From assembly GCA_963705635.1 (NCBI GenBank), contig CAVPKH010000001.1:186001-250000 (forward strand): 64,000 bases of DNA, read 5' to 3'. This document shows positions 8,457 to 18,183 of the stretch, piece after piece; position 1 is the stretch's first letter, and the number at the start of each line of letters is the position of its first letter. Source of the DNA: VRUE01 sp963705635. Its GTDB lineage: Bacteria > Actinomycetota > Thermoleophilia > Solirubrobacterales > 70-9. A program made the translations under genes and the position numbers. The notes below the pieces were generated by a model, which had not been told where the DNA came from, did not search any database, and saw only the letters and a list, made by a program, of their open reading frames with translations.

Positions 8457-8817
8457 GCTTCTTTCCCGCAACTGCCCCCAGGGCTTCTTCGATGCTCGAC
8501 CGCACCCCGGTGCTGCCCTCGCGCTCAATCAAATCGCCGATCTCGGGTCGTGCCACGAGGACGAAGTCGTGGTCGGCGGGGAGCTCGGCCGAGGTGTCCC
8601 AGAAGGCCTCGCGCAGGGCGCGCTTGACCCTGTTGCGATCGACCGCACCGCCGACCTTGCGGCTGACCGAAACGCCGAGCCTCACTTCCTCAGCCTCCTC
8701 GCCCTTGCGAGGGAAGCTGTAGAGAACGAGGTAGCGGGTTGCATGTGATGATCCGTCGCGGTAAACACGGTCGAACTCGCCGCTGCGCGAAAGGCGGCGA
8801 CGTCGTTGCGCCGCCAT
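8446..8817 (-). CDS. rnpA: Ribonuclease P protein component
   Basis: 123 residues from ATG 8817. Protein cofactor of RNase P, which trims tRNA 5' leaders. Visible family features are RLSRSGEFDRVYRDG near the start, FPRKGEEAEEVRLGVSVSRKVGGAV and the RNR signature DRNRVKRALREAFW. Starts on the base next to the rpmH stop codon, so the two are probably one transcript. Confidence 0.96.
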   Translation of the reverse strand: MAAQRRRRLSRSGEFDRVYRDGSSHATRYLVLYSFPRKGEEAEEVRLGVSVSRKVGGAVDRNRVKRALREAFWDTSAELPADHDFVLVARPEIGDLIEREGSTGVRSSIEEALGAVAGKKRST

Positions 8818-8952
8818 CTAAGGGGTGAGGCGCTTCCGGCCTTTGGCGCGACGGCGCTTGAGGATCGCCCTGCCCCCACGCGTGCTCATCCGCGCCCGGA
8901 ACCCGTGGGTCTTCGCCCGCTTGCGCTTCTTCGGCTGATAAGTCCTCTTCAT
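8818..8952 (-). CDS. rpmH: 50S ribosomal protein L34
   Basis: 44 residues, ATG at 8952 to TAG at 8818. The sequence begins MKRTYQPKKRKRAKTHGF and continues RARMSTRGGRAILKRRRAKGR, the standard bL34 pattern. Divergent from dnaA, the typical bacterial origin arrangement. Confidence 0.97.
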   Translation of the reverse strand: MKRTYQPKKRKRAKTHGFRARMSTRGGRAILKRRRAKGRKRLTP

Positions 8953-8961
8953 CGGCGTCGC

Positions 8962-8967
8962 AGTATA
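8962..8967 (-). promoter_or_regulatory. Candidate -10 element for rpmH operon
   Basis: TATACT on the minus strand lies about 10 bases upstream of the rpmH ATG (8952), which would give a very short or absent leader. No good -35 match is seen. If real, the promoter overlaps the 5' end of dnaA as drawn from 8985 and favours the later dnaA start at 9072. Confidence 0.35.
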
Positions 8968-8984
8968 CGGACGCGGTTCCATCC

Positions 8985-10400
8985 GTGAGTGAAGCGCGGC
9001 TGGAAACTTTCTGCGGCATTTGCGGGGCGGGCCATTTTCCCCAGCTGCGCCGTCGCTATGGTCGGCCGCCGGTGCCCGATGACCCTGCGAAACCCGAACT
9101 CGACTCCCTCTGGCAAGACGTCCAGGCCCGCCTGCGCGCGTCGGTGCCGCCTTCGACGTTTCAGCTCTGGCTGGAGCCGCTAGAGGTCGTCGGCGCCCGC
9201 GCCGGCACCCTCTACCTCTCCGCCCCCGACAGCATCCGGGCCTGGACCGAACGGCGCTACTCGGGCTTGATCCGCGAGGCCCTGGCCGGCAGCGGATCGG
9301 AGCTGAGCGAGGTTGGCTTTAGCGCCGAGGGCGCCGGGCCGGGCGCGGCGGACAGCTGCGATCCGCAGCTCGAGCTCAACGTCAACTACACCTTCGATCG
9401 CTTCGTCATCGGCGAGAGCAACCGCGTCGCCCACGCCGCTGCCCTGGCCGTTGCCGAGGCGCCGTCCGAGGCCTACAACCCGCTCTTTCTTCACGGGCCC
9501 CCCGGGCTCGGCAAGACCCACCTCCTCGCCGCGATCGCCAACTACCTCGGCGCCTGCGCCCCCGACCTCAACGTCCGCTACACGACCGCCGAGGGCTTCA
9601 CCAACGAGTTCGTCACGGCGCTGCGCACGGCCGGCGCCGACGAGTTCAAGCGGCGCTACCGCGACCTCGACGTGCTGCTCGTCGACGACGTCCAGTTCCT
9701 CGAGGGCAAGCGCCACACCGAGGACGAGTTCTTCCACACCTTCAACGCGCTCTACGAAGGCGGCAGTCAGCTGGTCCTCTCGGCAGATCGAATTCCCAGC
9801 CAACTCTCCACCCTCGAGTCGCGCCTGCGCGACCGCTTCGAGTGGGGGCTGACGGTGGCGGTGGAGCCGCCCAACCTGGCGACCCGCCTCACCGTCCTGC
9901 GCCGCCTGGTGCGCGAGGCCGGCGTCGACACCGAGGGCGAGGTGCTGAGCGAGCTGGCGCGCCGCATCGATGCCAACGTCCGCCAGCTGCACGGCGCCCT
10001 CACCCGGGTCCTCGCCCACGCCTCCCTGACCGCCAGGCCGCTCAGCCCCGAGCTGATCGACGCCGTCATCCCCAAAAGCTCCCGGGGCTCCGGGTCAACG
10101 ACGGTCGAGGAGATCCAGCAGCGCGTCTGCACCGCTTTCGGCATCTCCCGGGCGGAGCTGGTCGGCTCGACCCGGGCCGCCACGCCCCTCCGCGCCCGTC
10201 AGGTCGCGATCTACCTGACCCGAGAGCTCACCGACCTCTCGCTGCCGCAGATCGGTCGTCTCTACGGCGGCCGCGATCACTCCACCGTGCTCAACTCGAT
10301 CCGCCGGGTCGAAGCCCGTTTTGGCGAGGACAAGGACCTCCTGGCCCGGGTCGAGAAGTTGCGCCTGGCAATCCACAAAGCGCCCACAGGCTCGCCCTGA
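8985..10400 (+). CDS. dnaA: Chromosomal replication initiator DnaA
   Basis: 471 residues if started at GTG 8985; GTG 9072 (VPDDPAKPELDSLWQDVQ) is a better fit to DnaA N-termini and would give 442. Domain I is LDSLWQDVQARLRASVPPSTFQLWLEPL. The AAA+ domain has Walker A GPPGLGKTH (about residue 171), Walker B LLVDDVQFLEGK (about 231) and the sensor/arginine part RLRDRFEWGL. Domain IV carries the DnaA signature GRDHSTVLNSIRRVE (about 428), which binds DnaA boxes. No clear ribosome-binding site precedes either start. The extra 29 residues of the long form (with CGIC) look non-native. Confidence 0.95.
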   Translation: MSEARLETFCGICGAGHFPQLRRRYGRPPVPDDPAKPELDSLWQDVQARLRASVPPSTFQLWLEPLEVVGARAGTLYLSAPDSIRAWTERRYSGLIREALAGSGSELSEVGFSAEGAGPGAADSCDPQLELNVNYTFDRFVIGESNRVAHAAALAVAEAPSEAYNPLFLHGPPGLGKTHLLAAIANYLGACAPDLNVRYTTAEGFTNEFVTALRTAGADEFKRRYRDLDVLLVDDVQFLEGKRHTEDEFFHTFNALYEGGSQLVLSADRIPSQLSTLESRLRDRFEWGLTVAVEPPNLATRLTVLRRLVREAGVDTEGEVLSELARRIDANVRQLHGALTRVLAHASLTARPLSPELIDAVIPKSSRGSGSTTVEEIQQRVCTAFGISRAELVGSTRAATPLRARQVAIYLTRELTDLSLPQIGRLYGGRDHSTVLNSIRRVEARFGEDKDLLARVEKLRLAIHKAPTGSP

Positions 10401-10535
10401 CGGCCGACGACGCTGTAAGAATCAACGCTTTCAACAGACTTCTCCACAGCTCCCCGAGCGCCAGCCAAAGCGAGATCCGCGCTGGCTTCGCGCTTTTCCA
10501 CAGGCTCTAATCCAACTCAAGAAGGCATTCAACAC
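10401..10535 (+). promoter_or_regulatory. Candidate oriC / dnaN promoter region with two DnaA boxes
   Basis: The dnaA-dnaN gap holds TTCTCCACA at 10440-10448 and TTTTCCACA at 10494-10502, both matching the TTNTCCACA form of the DnaA box, same orientation, 54 bp apart start to start. The end of the gap is relatively A/T-rich (AATCCAACTCAAGAAGGCATTCAACAC is partly so). Only 135 bp long, so either a very compact origin or only part of one. A one-mismatch relative, TTTTCCCCA, is at 9035-9043 upstream of the preferred dnaA start. Confidence 0.6.
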
Positions 10536-11642
10536 TTGAAGCTGACAATCAAAAGGGACGACCTCGTCGCCAAGCTCTCGATCGTCTCCAGGGCCGTATC
10601 GACGCGAGCCGCGACCCAATCGCTCTCGGGCATCCTCGTCACTGCCGATGAGGCTGGCGTCAGCCTCTGTGCCACGGACCTCGAGATGGGCCTGAAGACC
10701 GGTCTCGCCGCCGAGGCCGACGGCACCGGGTCGATCCTCCTCCCCGGCCGGCTGCTGGCCGAGCTTGCCCGCTCGCTCGGCGACCCGACCGTGGAGATCG
10801 AGCTGCGCGAGGCGGAGCGCGACGTCGAGATCCGCAGCGGCGGCTCGAGCTTCCACCTCCGCGTCCTTCCCAGCGAGGACTTCCCGACCTTCCCCGAGGA
10901 GGAGGGCGAGCCGCTGACGATTCCAGCCGCCGCGCTTGCCTCGACCGTCGAGCTGGTCGCCCGCGCCGCTTCTCGCGATGACATGCGGCCGGTGTTGACC
11001 GGCGTCTTGGTCAGCGCCAGCGGCACCGAGATGACGATGGTCGCGACCGATTCCTACCGCCTTGCGGTGAAGCGGACCGAGCTGGACAGCGCGATCGGCG
11101 GCGACCTCGAGGCCAATATCCCGGCCAAGGCGCTGCGCGAGCTGGGCCGCATCGTCTCCGCCGACGGCGTCGAGACGGTCTCGGTTGCCCTGCTTCGCAA
11201 TCAGGCCATCTTCAAGGCAGGGGACATCGTCCTCAACACGAGGCTGATCGAGGGCCAATTCCCCAACTTTCGACAGCTCCTGCCGGAGTCCTACGACCAT
11301 GACGTGCGGCTGCCGCGCCCCGAGCTGCTCGACGTCACCCGGCGGGTCAGCCAGCTCGCCCAGCGCAACGCGCCGCTGCGGCTTTCCTTCGCGCCGGGGG
11401 AGCTGACGATCGCCGCCTCGACCCCCGACGTCGGCGATGCGGAAGAGACGATGCCGGCGGCGTTTGAGGGAGAGCCCCTGGAGATCGGCTTCAACCCCGA
11501 CTTCCTTCGCGAGGGGATCGAAAGCGTCGAGGGTGACGAGGTGGTCCTGCGCTTGATCTCGCCGCTTCGCCCGGGCCTGCTGCAGCCGGTCGACAACGAA
11601 GACTTCCGCTACCTGGTGATGCCGATCCGCCTCAACGTGTGA
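10536..11642 (+). CDS. dnaN: DNA polymerase III beta subunit (sliding clamp)
   Basis: 368 residues from TTG 10536, the usual clamp length. The protein forms the ring that tethers polymerase to DNA. Three repeated clamp domains are visible: MKLTIKRDDLVAKLSIVSRAVSTRAATQSLSGILVTAD, then RPVLTGVLVSASGTEMTMVATDSYRLAVKR, then the C-terminal part ending NEDFRYLVMPIRLNV, the conserved MPIRL motif. It follows dnaA and precedes recF, the standard order. Confidence 0.97.
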   Translation: MKLTIKRDDLVAKLSIVSRAVSTRAATQSLSGILVTADEAGVSLCATDLEMGLKTGLAAEADGTGSILLPGRLLAELARSLGDPTVEIELREAERDVEIRSGGSSFHLRVLPSEDFPTFPEEEGEPLTIPAAALASTVELVARAASRDDMRPVLTGVLVSASGTEMTMVATDSYRLAVKRTELDSAIGGDLEANIPAKALRELGRIVSADGVETVSVALLRNQAIFKAGDIVLNTRLIEGQFPNFRQLLPESYDHDVRLPRPELLDVTRRVSQLAQRNAPLRLSFAPGELTIAASTPDVGDAEETMPAAFEGEPLEIGFNPDFLREGIESVEGDEVVLRLISPLRPGLLQPVDNEDFRYLVMPIRLNV

Positions 11643-11654
11643 GGCGAGCTCGGG

Positions 11655-12746
11655 GTGCTGGTCACCGCCGTCGAAGCGAGGCCGCTGCGGAGCCTGGCGC
11701 AGTCGCGGCTCGAGCTGGCGCCGGGAATCGTCAGCCTGGTCGGGCCCAACGGCATCGGCAAGACGAACCTGCTCGAGGCCCTCTACTTCGCCCTGACGGG
11801 GCGCTCATTTCGCACCGCGGACCGTCGTGACCTGATCCCCTTCGGCGCCTCCTTCGCCCGGGTCGAAGCGACGCTTCGGGACGAGGACGGGGTCGAGCGC
11901 CGCTTGCTCGCCTCGGTTAGCCGCGCCGAGGGCCGCCGCCATCTGCTCGACGGCAGCCCGGCCGACCCGGCGACCCTGGCCCGCAGCCGGCCACCGGTCG
12001 CGGTCTTCTCTCCGGACCGCCTCGCCCTGGTCAAGGGCCCGCCGGCGGAACGCCGCGCCCATCTCGACCGCTTTGTCGCCGCCCGTTGGCCGATCCGCGC
12101 CGACCTGCGCCAGCGCTTCGGCCAGGCGCTGGCGCAGCGCAATGCCCTGGTCGCGCGCCTGGCCGTGGGCCGGGGCGCACCGGGTGATCTCGATGTCTGG
12201 GACGCGACCTTGGCCGATGCCGCCGCCGCCCTGGTCGCGGCCCGTGGGGAGGCGGTGACCGAGCTCGCCGAGCCCTTCGCCGCCGCCGCCGCCGAGCTCG
12301 GCCTGGAAGGCGGCGCCGCGATCGAGTACGCGCCGCGGGCGGCGGGCACGGCGGCGGAGATCCGCGCCGGCCTGGCCGAGCGCCGCGAGGCAGACCTGCG
12401 CCTCGGCAGAAGCTCCTGGGGGCCCCACCTTGACGAGCTCAAGCTCACCGCCGCCGGCCGCTCATTGCGGCGCTACGGATCGCAGGGCCAGCAGCGAGCG
12501 GCGCTGCTGGCCCTGCTCTTCGCCGAGCGCGACGCGCTGCTCGAGGCGCGCCGCGTCGTTCCCCTGCTGCTCCTCGACGACGTGATGAGCGAGCTCGACC
12601 CGGGCCGCCGCGAGCGCTTGGTCGAGCGCCTCGCCAAGGGCGGCCAGGCGCTGATCACGGCGGCGGCCGAGGACTCGCTGCCGCCGCTGGCGCTGGCGAG
12701 CGTCGTGCGGATGCCGCTGGCGCTGAGCGAGGCGGTGGCGGCGTGA
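11655..12746 (+). CDS. recF: DNA replication and repair protein RecF
   Basis: 363 residues from GTG 11655. SMC/ABC-type ATPase that helps load RecA at gaps. Walker A is GPNGIGKTNLLEALYF (about residues 31-46), followed by the RecF phrase FALTGRSFRTADRRDLIPFG; the signature SQGQQRAALLALLFAER and Walker B LLLLDDVMSELDPGRR are near the C-terminus. Ends with TGA overlapping the GTG of the DUF721 gene. Confidence 0.96.
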   Translation: MLVTAVEARPLRSLAQSRLELAPGIVSLVGPNGIGKTNLLEALYFALTGRSFRTADRRDLIPFGASFARVEATLRDEDGVERRLLASVSRAEGRRHLLDGSPADPATLARSRPPVAVFSPDRLALVKGPPAERRAHLDRFVAARWPIRADLRQRFGQALAQRNALVARLAVGRGAPGDLDVWDATLADAAAALVAARGEAVTELAEPFAAAAAELGLEGGAAIEYAPRAAGTAAEIRAGLAERREADLRLGRSSWGPHLDELKLTAAGRSLRRYGSQGQQRAALLALLFAERDALLEARRVVPLLLLDDVMSELDPGRRERLVERLAKGGQALITAAAEDSLPPLALASVVRMPLALSEAVAA

Positions 12747-13048
12747 GCCGCCGTCAGGCTCCCCGGCCAGCTGCCGAGGCGCTGCGCTCGGCGCTCGACC
12801 TGGCGGCGCCGAAGACGCCGCTCGCCGCCCTGCAGGCGTGCTGGGCAGAGGTGGTGGGGGAGCGAATTGCCGCCGTCGCGACGCCCCTCTCCGAGCGCGC
12901 CGGCGAGGTCCAGGTGGGCTGCGCGGATTCCGTCTGGGCGCAGGAGTTGGATCTGATGCAAGGGCAGCTGCTGGAGAGGCTGCGAGAGCGGCTTGGAGAG
13001 CGGGCGCCGCGTAGTTTGCGCTTCCGCGTGGAAGGCGGTCGAGAGTAA
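12743..13048 (+). CDS. dciA: DUF721 (DciA-like) protein
   Basis: 101 residues from GTG 12743. The core LQACWAEVVGERIAAVATPLSERAGEVQVGCADSVWAQELDLMQGQLLERLRERLG matches DUF721. Family members of this type (DciA) interact with the replicative helicase and are regarded as ancestral helicase loaders; actinobacterial members sit between recF and gyrB exactly as here. Start overlaps the recF stop by four bases. Confidence 0.85.
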   Translation: MSRRQAPRPAAEALRSALDLAAPKTPLAALQACWAEVVGERIAAVATPLSERAGEVQVGCADSVWAQELDLMQGQLLERLRERLGERAPRSLRFRVEGGRE

Positions 13049-13204
13049 TTTCATTTATGGCTGATTTGCAGGACTTTTATTTCCTCCGAGGGGCTTCTCA
13101 GAGGACCCAAACTGGTATCCTTATGTCAACTTGCGTTTCTGCCCCGGCCCTGTGCGCAAATGCCCGGACGGTCGGGGTTTTCTATGAGAGCGGGAAGGGA
13201 CTAA
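13049..13204 (+). promoter_or_regulatory. gyrB upstream region
   Basis: 156 bp with lower GC than its surroundings. A possible -10 TATCCT is at about 13112-13117, and a GC hairpin CCCGGAC/GGTCGGG followed by TTTTCT lies near 13158-13180, which could act as an attenuator or weak terminator. No gene is seen. The gyrB start TTG at 13205 follows GGGAAGGGACTAA, a plausible ribosome-binding site. Confidence 0.35.
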
Positions 13205-15640
13205 TTGCCTGAGAAGACGAACACGGCCGCGCAGGAAAACAGCGGCTCTGACTCCTATGGCGCCAAGGACATCACCGTCCTCGAGGGCCTGGAAGCGGTT
13301 CGCAAGCGGCCCGGCATGTACATCGGCTCGACCGGCATCCGGGGCCTCCATCACCTGATTTACGAGGTGATGGACAACTCCGTCGACGAGGCCCTTGCCG
13401 GCGAGGCAGACTCAGTCCAGATCACGATTCACCCGGACAACCGGGTCACGGTCACCGACAACGGCCGCGGCATTCCCGTCGACGTCATGGACAAGGAGGG
13501 CAAGCCGGCCGCCGAGATCGTCCTCACGGTCCTCCACGCGGGGGGGAAGTTCGGCGATGGCGAGGGCTACAAGGTCTCGGGCGGCCTGCACGGAGTCGGC
13601 GTCTCGGTGGTCAACGCGCTGTCGGAGTCGCTTCAGCTCACCGTCTGGCGCGACGGCTTCGAGCACACCCAGAGCTATGAGCGCGGCGCCCCGGTCGGGC
13701 CGCTGGTCAAGGGTGACCCGACCGACCGTCGCGGCACGAGCATCACCTTTCTTCCCGACCTCGAGATATTCGAGACGATCGAGTACGACCACTCGACGCT
13801 CAAAACCCGCTTTCGGGAGATGGCCTTCCTGACCAAAGGCCTGAAGATCGCGTTCACCGACGAGCGCGACGCGGGATCGACGATCGAGTTCAAGTACGAC
13901 GGCGGCATCCGCGATTTCGTCACCTACCTGCACTCGCAGGGCACCAAGGACGCGGTCCAGAAAAACGTCATATACCTCGAGGACAGCGGTGAGGTGGGTG
14001 AGGTCGAGGTTGCGATGCAGTGGAACAACTCCTACCAGGAGTCCCTGCTGTCGTTCGCCAACAACATCAACACACACGAGGGCGGCGCCCATCTATCCGG
14101 CTTTCGTTCGGCGTTGACGCGCACGATCAACGCTTACGCAAAGGAGAAAGGCCTGCTCAAGGAGAAGGACGGCAACCTCCAGGGCGAGGACATCCGCGAG
14201 GGCCTGACGGCGATCATCTCGGTGAAGATCCCGGACCCGCAGTTCGAGGGCCAGACCAAGACCAAGCTCGGCAACCCGCCGGTCGAGGGATTCGTCCAGC
14301 AGGCCGTCAACCGCGGCCTGGCCGAGTTCCTCGAGGAGAACCCGCAGGACGCCAAACAGGTCATCAACAAGGCCTCGGCGGCGTCGCAGGCCCGCGAGGC
14401 GGCGCGCAAAGCCCGCGACCTGACCCGCCGCAAGTCGGCCCTGGAGAACTCGACCCTGCCGGGAAAGCTCGCCGACTGCTCGGTTCGAGACCCGGCGCTC
14501 GCCGAGCTGTTCGTAGTCGAGGGTGACTCAGCCGGTGGCTCGGCCAAGCAGGGCCGCGACCGCAACACCCAGGCCGTGCTGCCACTCCGCGGCAAGATCA
14601 TCAACGCGGAGAAGAACCGGATCGACAAGGTTCTCTCGAACAACGAGATCCAGGCCCTGATCACGGCGATCGGCGCCGGGATCCGTGAGGAGTTCGACGT
14701 TGAGAAAGCGAGGTATCACAAGGTGATCCTCATGTGCGACGCCGACGTCGACGGAGCCCACATCCGCACCCTCGTCTTGACCTTTCTCTTTCGGGAGATG
14801 CGCGAACTGGTCGAGCGCGGCTTCGTGTACCTGGCCAAGGCGCCTCTCTACAAGGTCAAAATGGGCGGCCAGGAGACCTACATAGAGAAAGAGATCGAAC
14901 TCGAGGAGGTGCTTTTGCGCGACAAGCTCGAGCGGATCGAGGTGCTGGGCCGGAAGGGAAGCAAGACGAGCTTCACCCACTCCCGCTGGCAGAAATTCGG
15001 TCGCCTGCTCAAACAGTATGAGGGCTGGGCGTCGTCGCTTCGGGCGGAGTTCGGACACGACACGATCACCTTTCTCGAGGAGTCGCAGATCCTCGACGCA
15101 GGCGCCACCGACGTCGAGGCCGTGGAGGCCCTGATCAAGGGCGAGGCGCCGCAGGGGGAGCCCTATGAAACGGAGCTCGTCTCCGAGGACTCGTCCGAGC
15201 TCGTCGTCCGCGTGGTCGAACGGCGGACCGGCTCCGCCGCCACGTACAAGCTCCGCCGCGACATGTTCGCGCGGCCCGAATACGCGAGCTTCCTGGGCGT
15301 GCACAAGGCACTCGAAGCGCTCGTCGGCACGCCTCCCTTCGACGTCCGGCTCGGCAGGAAGGAGCAGGCGGCGCTGTCGTTCGAGGAGTTGCGCAAGAAG
15401 CTGCTCGACGTGGCGCGCGAGGGCGTCGGCGTGCAGCGCTTCAAGGGACTGGGCGAGATGAACCCGGATCAGCTCTTCGACACGACGATGGACGTCGACC
15501 GCCGCACGCTGCAGCAGGTGACCATCGACGATGCTTCCGCCGCGGATCAGATCTTCGCCACGCTGATGGGCGACCAGGTCGAGCCGCGCCGGCAGTTCAT
15601 CGAGGACAACGCGACCAAGGTCGCCAACTTGGATGTCTAG
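13205..15640 (+). CDS. gyrB: DNA gyrase subunit B (long form with TOPRIM-region insertion)
   Basis: 811 residues from TTG 13205. ATPase subunit of gyrase. GHKL ATPase: VLEGLEAVRKRPGMYIGSTG, DNSVDEALAG, DNGRGIPVD, GLHGVGVSVVNALS. TOPRIM: VVEGDSAGGSAKQGRDR (about residue 437) and LMCDADVDGAHIRTL (about 510). C-terminal RFKGLGEMNPDQLFDTTMD is canonical. Between about residues 555 and 720 there is an extra stretch (VLGRKGSKTSFTHSRWQKF...FEELRKKLLDVAREG) absent from usual 640-690 residue actinobacterial GyrB; it lies where the E. coli-type GyrB insertion lies. Confidence 0.96.
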   Translation: MPEKTNTAAQENSGSDSYGAKDITVLEGLEAVRKRPGMYIGSTGIRGLHHLIYEVMDNSVDEALAGEADSVQITIHPDNRVTVTDNGRGIPVDVMDKEGKPAAEIVLTVLHAGGKFGDGEGYKVSGGLHGVGVSVVNALSESLQLTVWRDGFEHTQSYERGAPVGPLVKGDPTDRRGTSITFLPDLEIFETIEYDHSTLKTRFREMAFLTKGLKIAFTDERDAGSTIEFKYDGGIRDFVTYLHSQGTKDAVQKNVIYLEDSGEVGEVEVAMQWNNSYQESLLSFANNINTHEGGAHLSGFRSALTRTINAYAKEKGLLKEKDGNLQGEDIREGLTAIISVKIPDPQFEGQTKTKLGNPPVEGFVQQAVNRGLAEFLEENPQDAKQVINKASAASQAREAARKARDLTRRKSALENSTLPGKLADCSVRDPALAELFVVEGDSAGGSAKQGRDRNTQAVLPLRGKIINAEKNRIDKVLSNNEIQALITAIGAGIREEFDVEKARYHKVILMCDADVDGAHIRTLVLTFLFREMRELVERGFVYLAKAPLYKVKMGGQETYIEKEIELEEVLLRDKLERIEVLGRKGSKTSFTHSRWQKFGRLLKQYEGWASSLRAEFGHDTITFLEESQILDAGATDVEAVEALIKGEAPQGEPYETELVSEDSSELVVRVVERRTGSAATYKLRRDMFARPEYASFLGVHKALEALVGTPPFDVRLGRKEQAALSFEELRKKLLDVAREGVGVQRFKGLGEMNPDQLFDTTMDVDRRTLQQVTIDDASAADQIFATLMGDQVEPRRQFIEDNATKVANLDV

Positions 15641-15655
15641 GCGGGGGTCGATTCG

Positions 15656-18183
15656 ATGACGGGAACAGAGACTCTCTCGGGAGGCAACGTCGAGCCGCGC
15701 GGGCTCGAGCAGGAGATGGAGTCCTCCTACCTCGACTACGCGATGAGCGTGATCGTCGGCCGTGCCCTGCCCGATGCCCGCGACGGGCTCAAGCCGGTGC
15801 ACCGCCGCGTGCTCTACGCGATGTTCGAGAGCGGCCTGGGCCCGACTCGGCCCTACAAGAAGTCAGCGGCGACGGTCGGCGAGGTGATGGCAAAGTTCCA
15901 CCCACACGGCGACTCGGCGATCTACGACACGCTGGTGCGGCTGGTGCAGGACTTCGCCATGCGCGAGCCACTGGTCGACGGCCAGGGCAACTTCGGCTCG
16001 ATCGACAACGACCCGGCGGCGGCGATGAGGTACACGGAGGCGCGCTTGGGTCGCCTGGCGATGGAGATGGTGCGCGACATCGACCGCGACACGGTTGACT
16101 TCACGCCCACCTACGACGACGCCCGCCTCGAGCCGTCGATCCTTCCCTCCCGCTTTCCCAACCTTCTCGTCAACGGATCGTCGGGGATCGCGGTTGGGAT
16201 GGCGACCAATATCCCGCCGCACAATCTGGGCGAGTCGATCGACGCCGCGATCGCCTATATCGACAACCCGGACATCGACATCGCCGAGCTGATGACGCAT
16301 CTCAAGGGCCCGGATTTCCCGACCGGCGGAATCATCGTCGGCTGGCAGGGGATCAAGGACGCCTACGAGACCGGCCGCGGCCGAGTGGTCGTCAGGGGAG
16401 GGCCCACATCGAGCCCCTGCGCCAGGGCAAGGAGGCGATCATCGTCACCGAGCTGCCCTATCAGGTGTCGAAGGGCGACGGCCGCGGCGACGGCTCAGGC
16501 TTGATCAAGAAGATCGCCGAGGTCATCAAAGCCGAAAAGATCAAGGAGATCTCCGACCTCCGCGACGAGTCGGACAAGTCGGGCATCCGCCTCGTGATCG
16601 AGCTCAAACGCGACGCGATCCCGAAGGTCGTTCTCAACAACCTCTACAAGCACACCCCGCTGCAGTCGACGTTTGGCGTCAACACGGTTGCCCTCGTCGA
16701 CGGTGTGCCGAAGACGCTGAACCTGCTCGAAATCCTCGACGCCTACGCCGGTCACCAGCGCGAGGTGATCATCCGCCGCACCAAGCACGAGCTGCACGAA
16801 AAGGAGGCCCGCCGCCACATTCTCGAGGGCCTGCTGATCGCGATCAGCGACATCGACGCGGTGATCGCGCTGATCCGCGGCTCGCGCGACCCGGACACCG
16901 CGCGCGACGGCCTGATGTCGAGGTTCGACCTGACGCGGATACAGGCGCAGGCGATCCTCGACCTGCGACTGCAGCGCCTGACCGCGCTCGAGGCCGACAA
17001 GCTCAAAGAGGAGCACGCCGACGTGGTCGAGCGAATCGCCGAGCTGCGCGAGATCCTCGGTGACGAGCAGCGGGTTCGCGACATCCTCAAGGAAGAGCTG
17101 ACCGAGATCCGCAGCTCCTACGGCGACGAGCGGCGGACCGAGATCACCCATTCCGAAGACGACGTCGACATCGAGGACCTGATCGCCGACCAGCAGATGG
17201 TCATCTCGATCACCAAGTCCGGCTACATCAAGTCGTTGCCGCTGGCCACCTACCGCAAGCAGCGCCGTGGCGGCGTCGGCGTGCGCGGCATGGAAATGAA
17301 GGACGAGGACTACATCGAGCACCTCTTCGTCTGCTCGACCCACGACTACCTGCTGTTCTTCACCAACCGCGGCAAGGTCTACCGCCAGAAGGTCTACGAG
17401 CTGCCCGAGGCCTCGCGGACCGCGAAAGGGAGGGCGCTGGTCAACCTGCTTCCCCTGCGCGAGGGGGAGTTCGTCCGCGCCGTGCTCTCGACCCGTGATT
17501 TCAGCGAGGGCAAGTACCTCGTCTTCGCGACCAAGAAAGGACAGGTCAAGAAGACCGACTTCCTCGCCTACAACACGCCGATCAAGGCCGACGGGATCAT
17601 CGCGATCAAGATCAAAGACGACGACGAGCTCGTCGCCGTGCGCCGCACCAGCGGCAACGACGACATCATCATCGTCTCGCGCTCCGGCCAGGCCGTGCGC
17701 TTCAACGAGGACCAGGCGCGCCCGATGGGCCGGGATACGGGCGGCGTGCGCGGGATGAACGTCTCCCGCGGTGACAACTGCGTGCTGGCGATGGACATCG
17801 CCCGCGACGACACCGAGCTGCTGGTGGTGACCGAAAACGGATATGGAAAGCGCACCCCGATCGCCGAGTATCAGGTCAAGGGACGCGGCGCGATGGGCGT
17901 CAAAACGATCAGCCTGACCGAAAAAAAGGGCGGCGTGGTCGGTGCCCTGATCGTCCGCGAGCACCAGGGCCTCGTCTTCATCTCCCAGAACGGGATGGTC
18001 CAGCGAACCTCGGTTGGCGGCATCTCCCAGATGGGCCGGGCCACCCAGGGCGTCAAGGTGATGAACATCAAGGACGACGACCGGGTCAGCGCGGTGGCGC
18101 TGGTGGTCGAGTCCGACGGCTCCGCCGAGGTGGCGGAGGAGGCTCCCGGCGCCGAGGAGCTTCCCGAAGCCAGCGCGGACTGA
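15656..18183 (+). CDS. gyrA: DNA gyrase subunit A (one frameshift)
   Basis: From ATG 15656 the breakage-reunion domain reads MESSYLDYAMSVIVGRALPDARDGLKPVHRRVLYAM, FHPHGDSAIYDT and AMRYTEARL. The catalytic Tyr is residue 126. The quinolone-determining positions are Ser87 and Asp91, the sensitive-type residues. Near 16395-16405 (GTCAGGGGAGGGCCC) the frame shifts by one base and then continues EAIIVTELPYQVSKG to the TGA at 18181-18183. The GyrA-box YRKQRRGGVG appears in the C-terminal beta-propeller. Total about 842 residues, normal size. As gyrA is essential, the shift is almost certainly a sequence error. Confidence 0.95.

Noticed and set aside
8985..9071. Cys-containing N-terminal extension of DnaA as a metal-binding domain
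   Set aside because: CGIC is a single pair with no second pair, the part is not DnaA-like, and it overlaps the likely rpmH promoter; more probably untranslated.
13021..13034. Second parS site
   Set aside because: TTCCGCGTGGAA is palindromic but departs from the parS core at several positions and lies in the DUF721 coding end.
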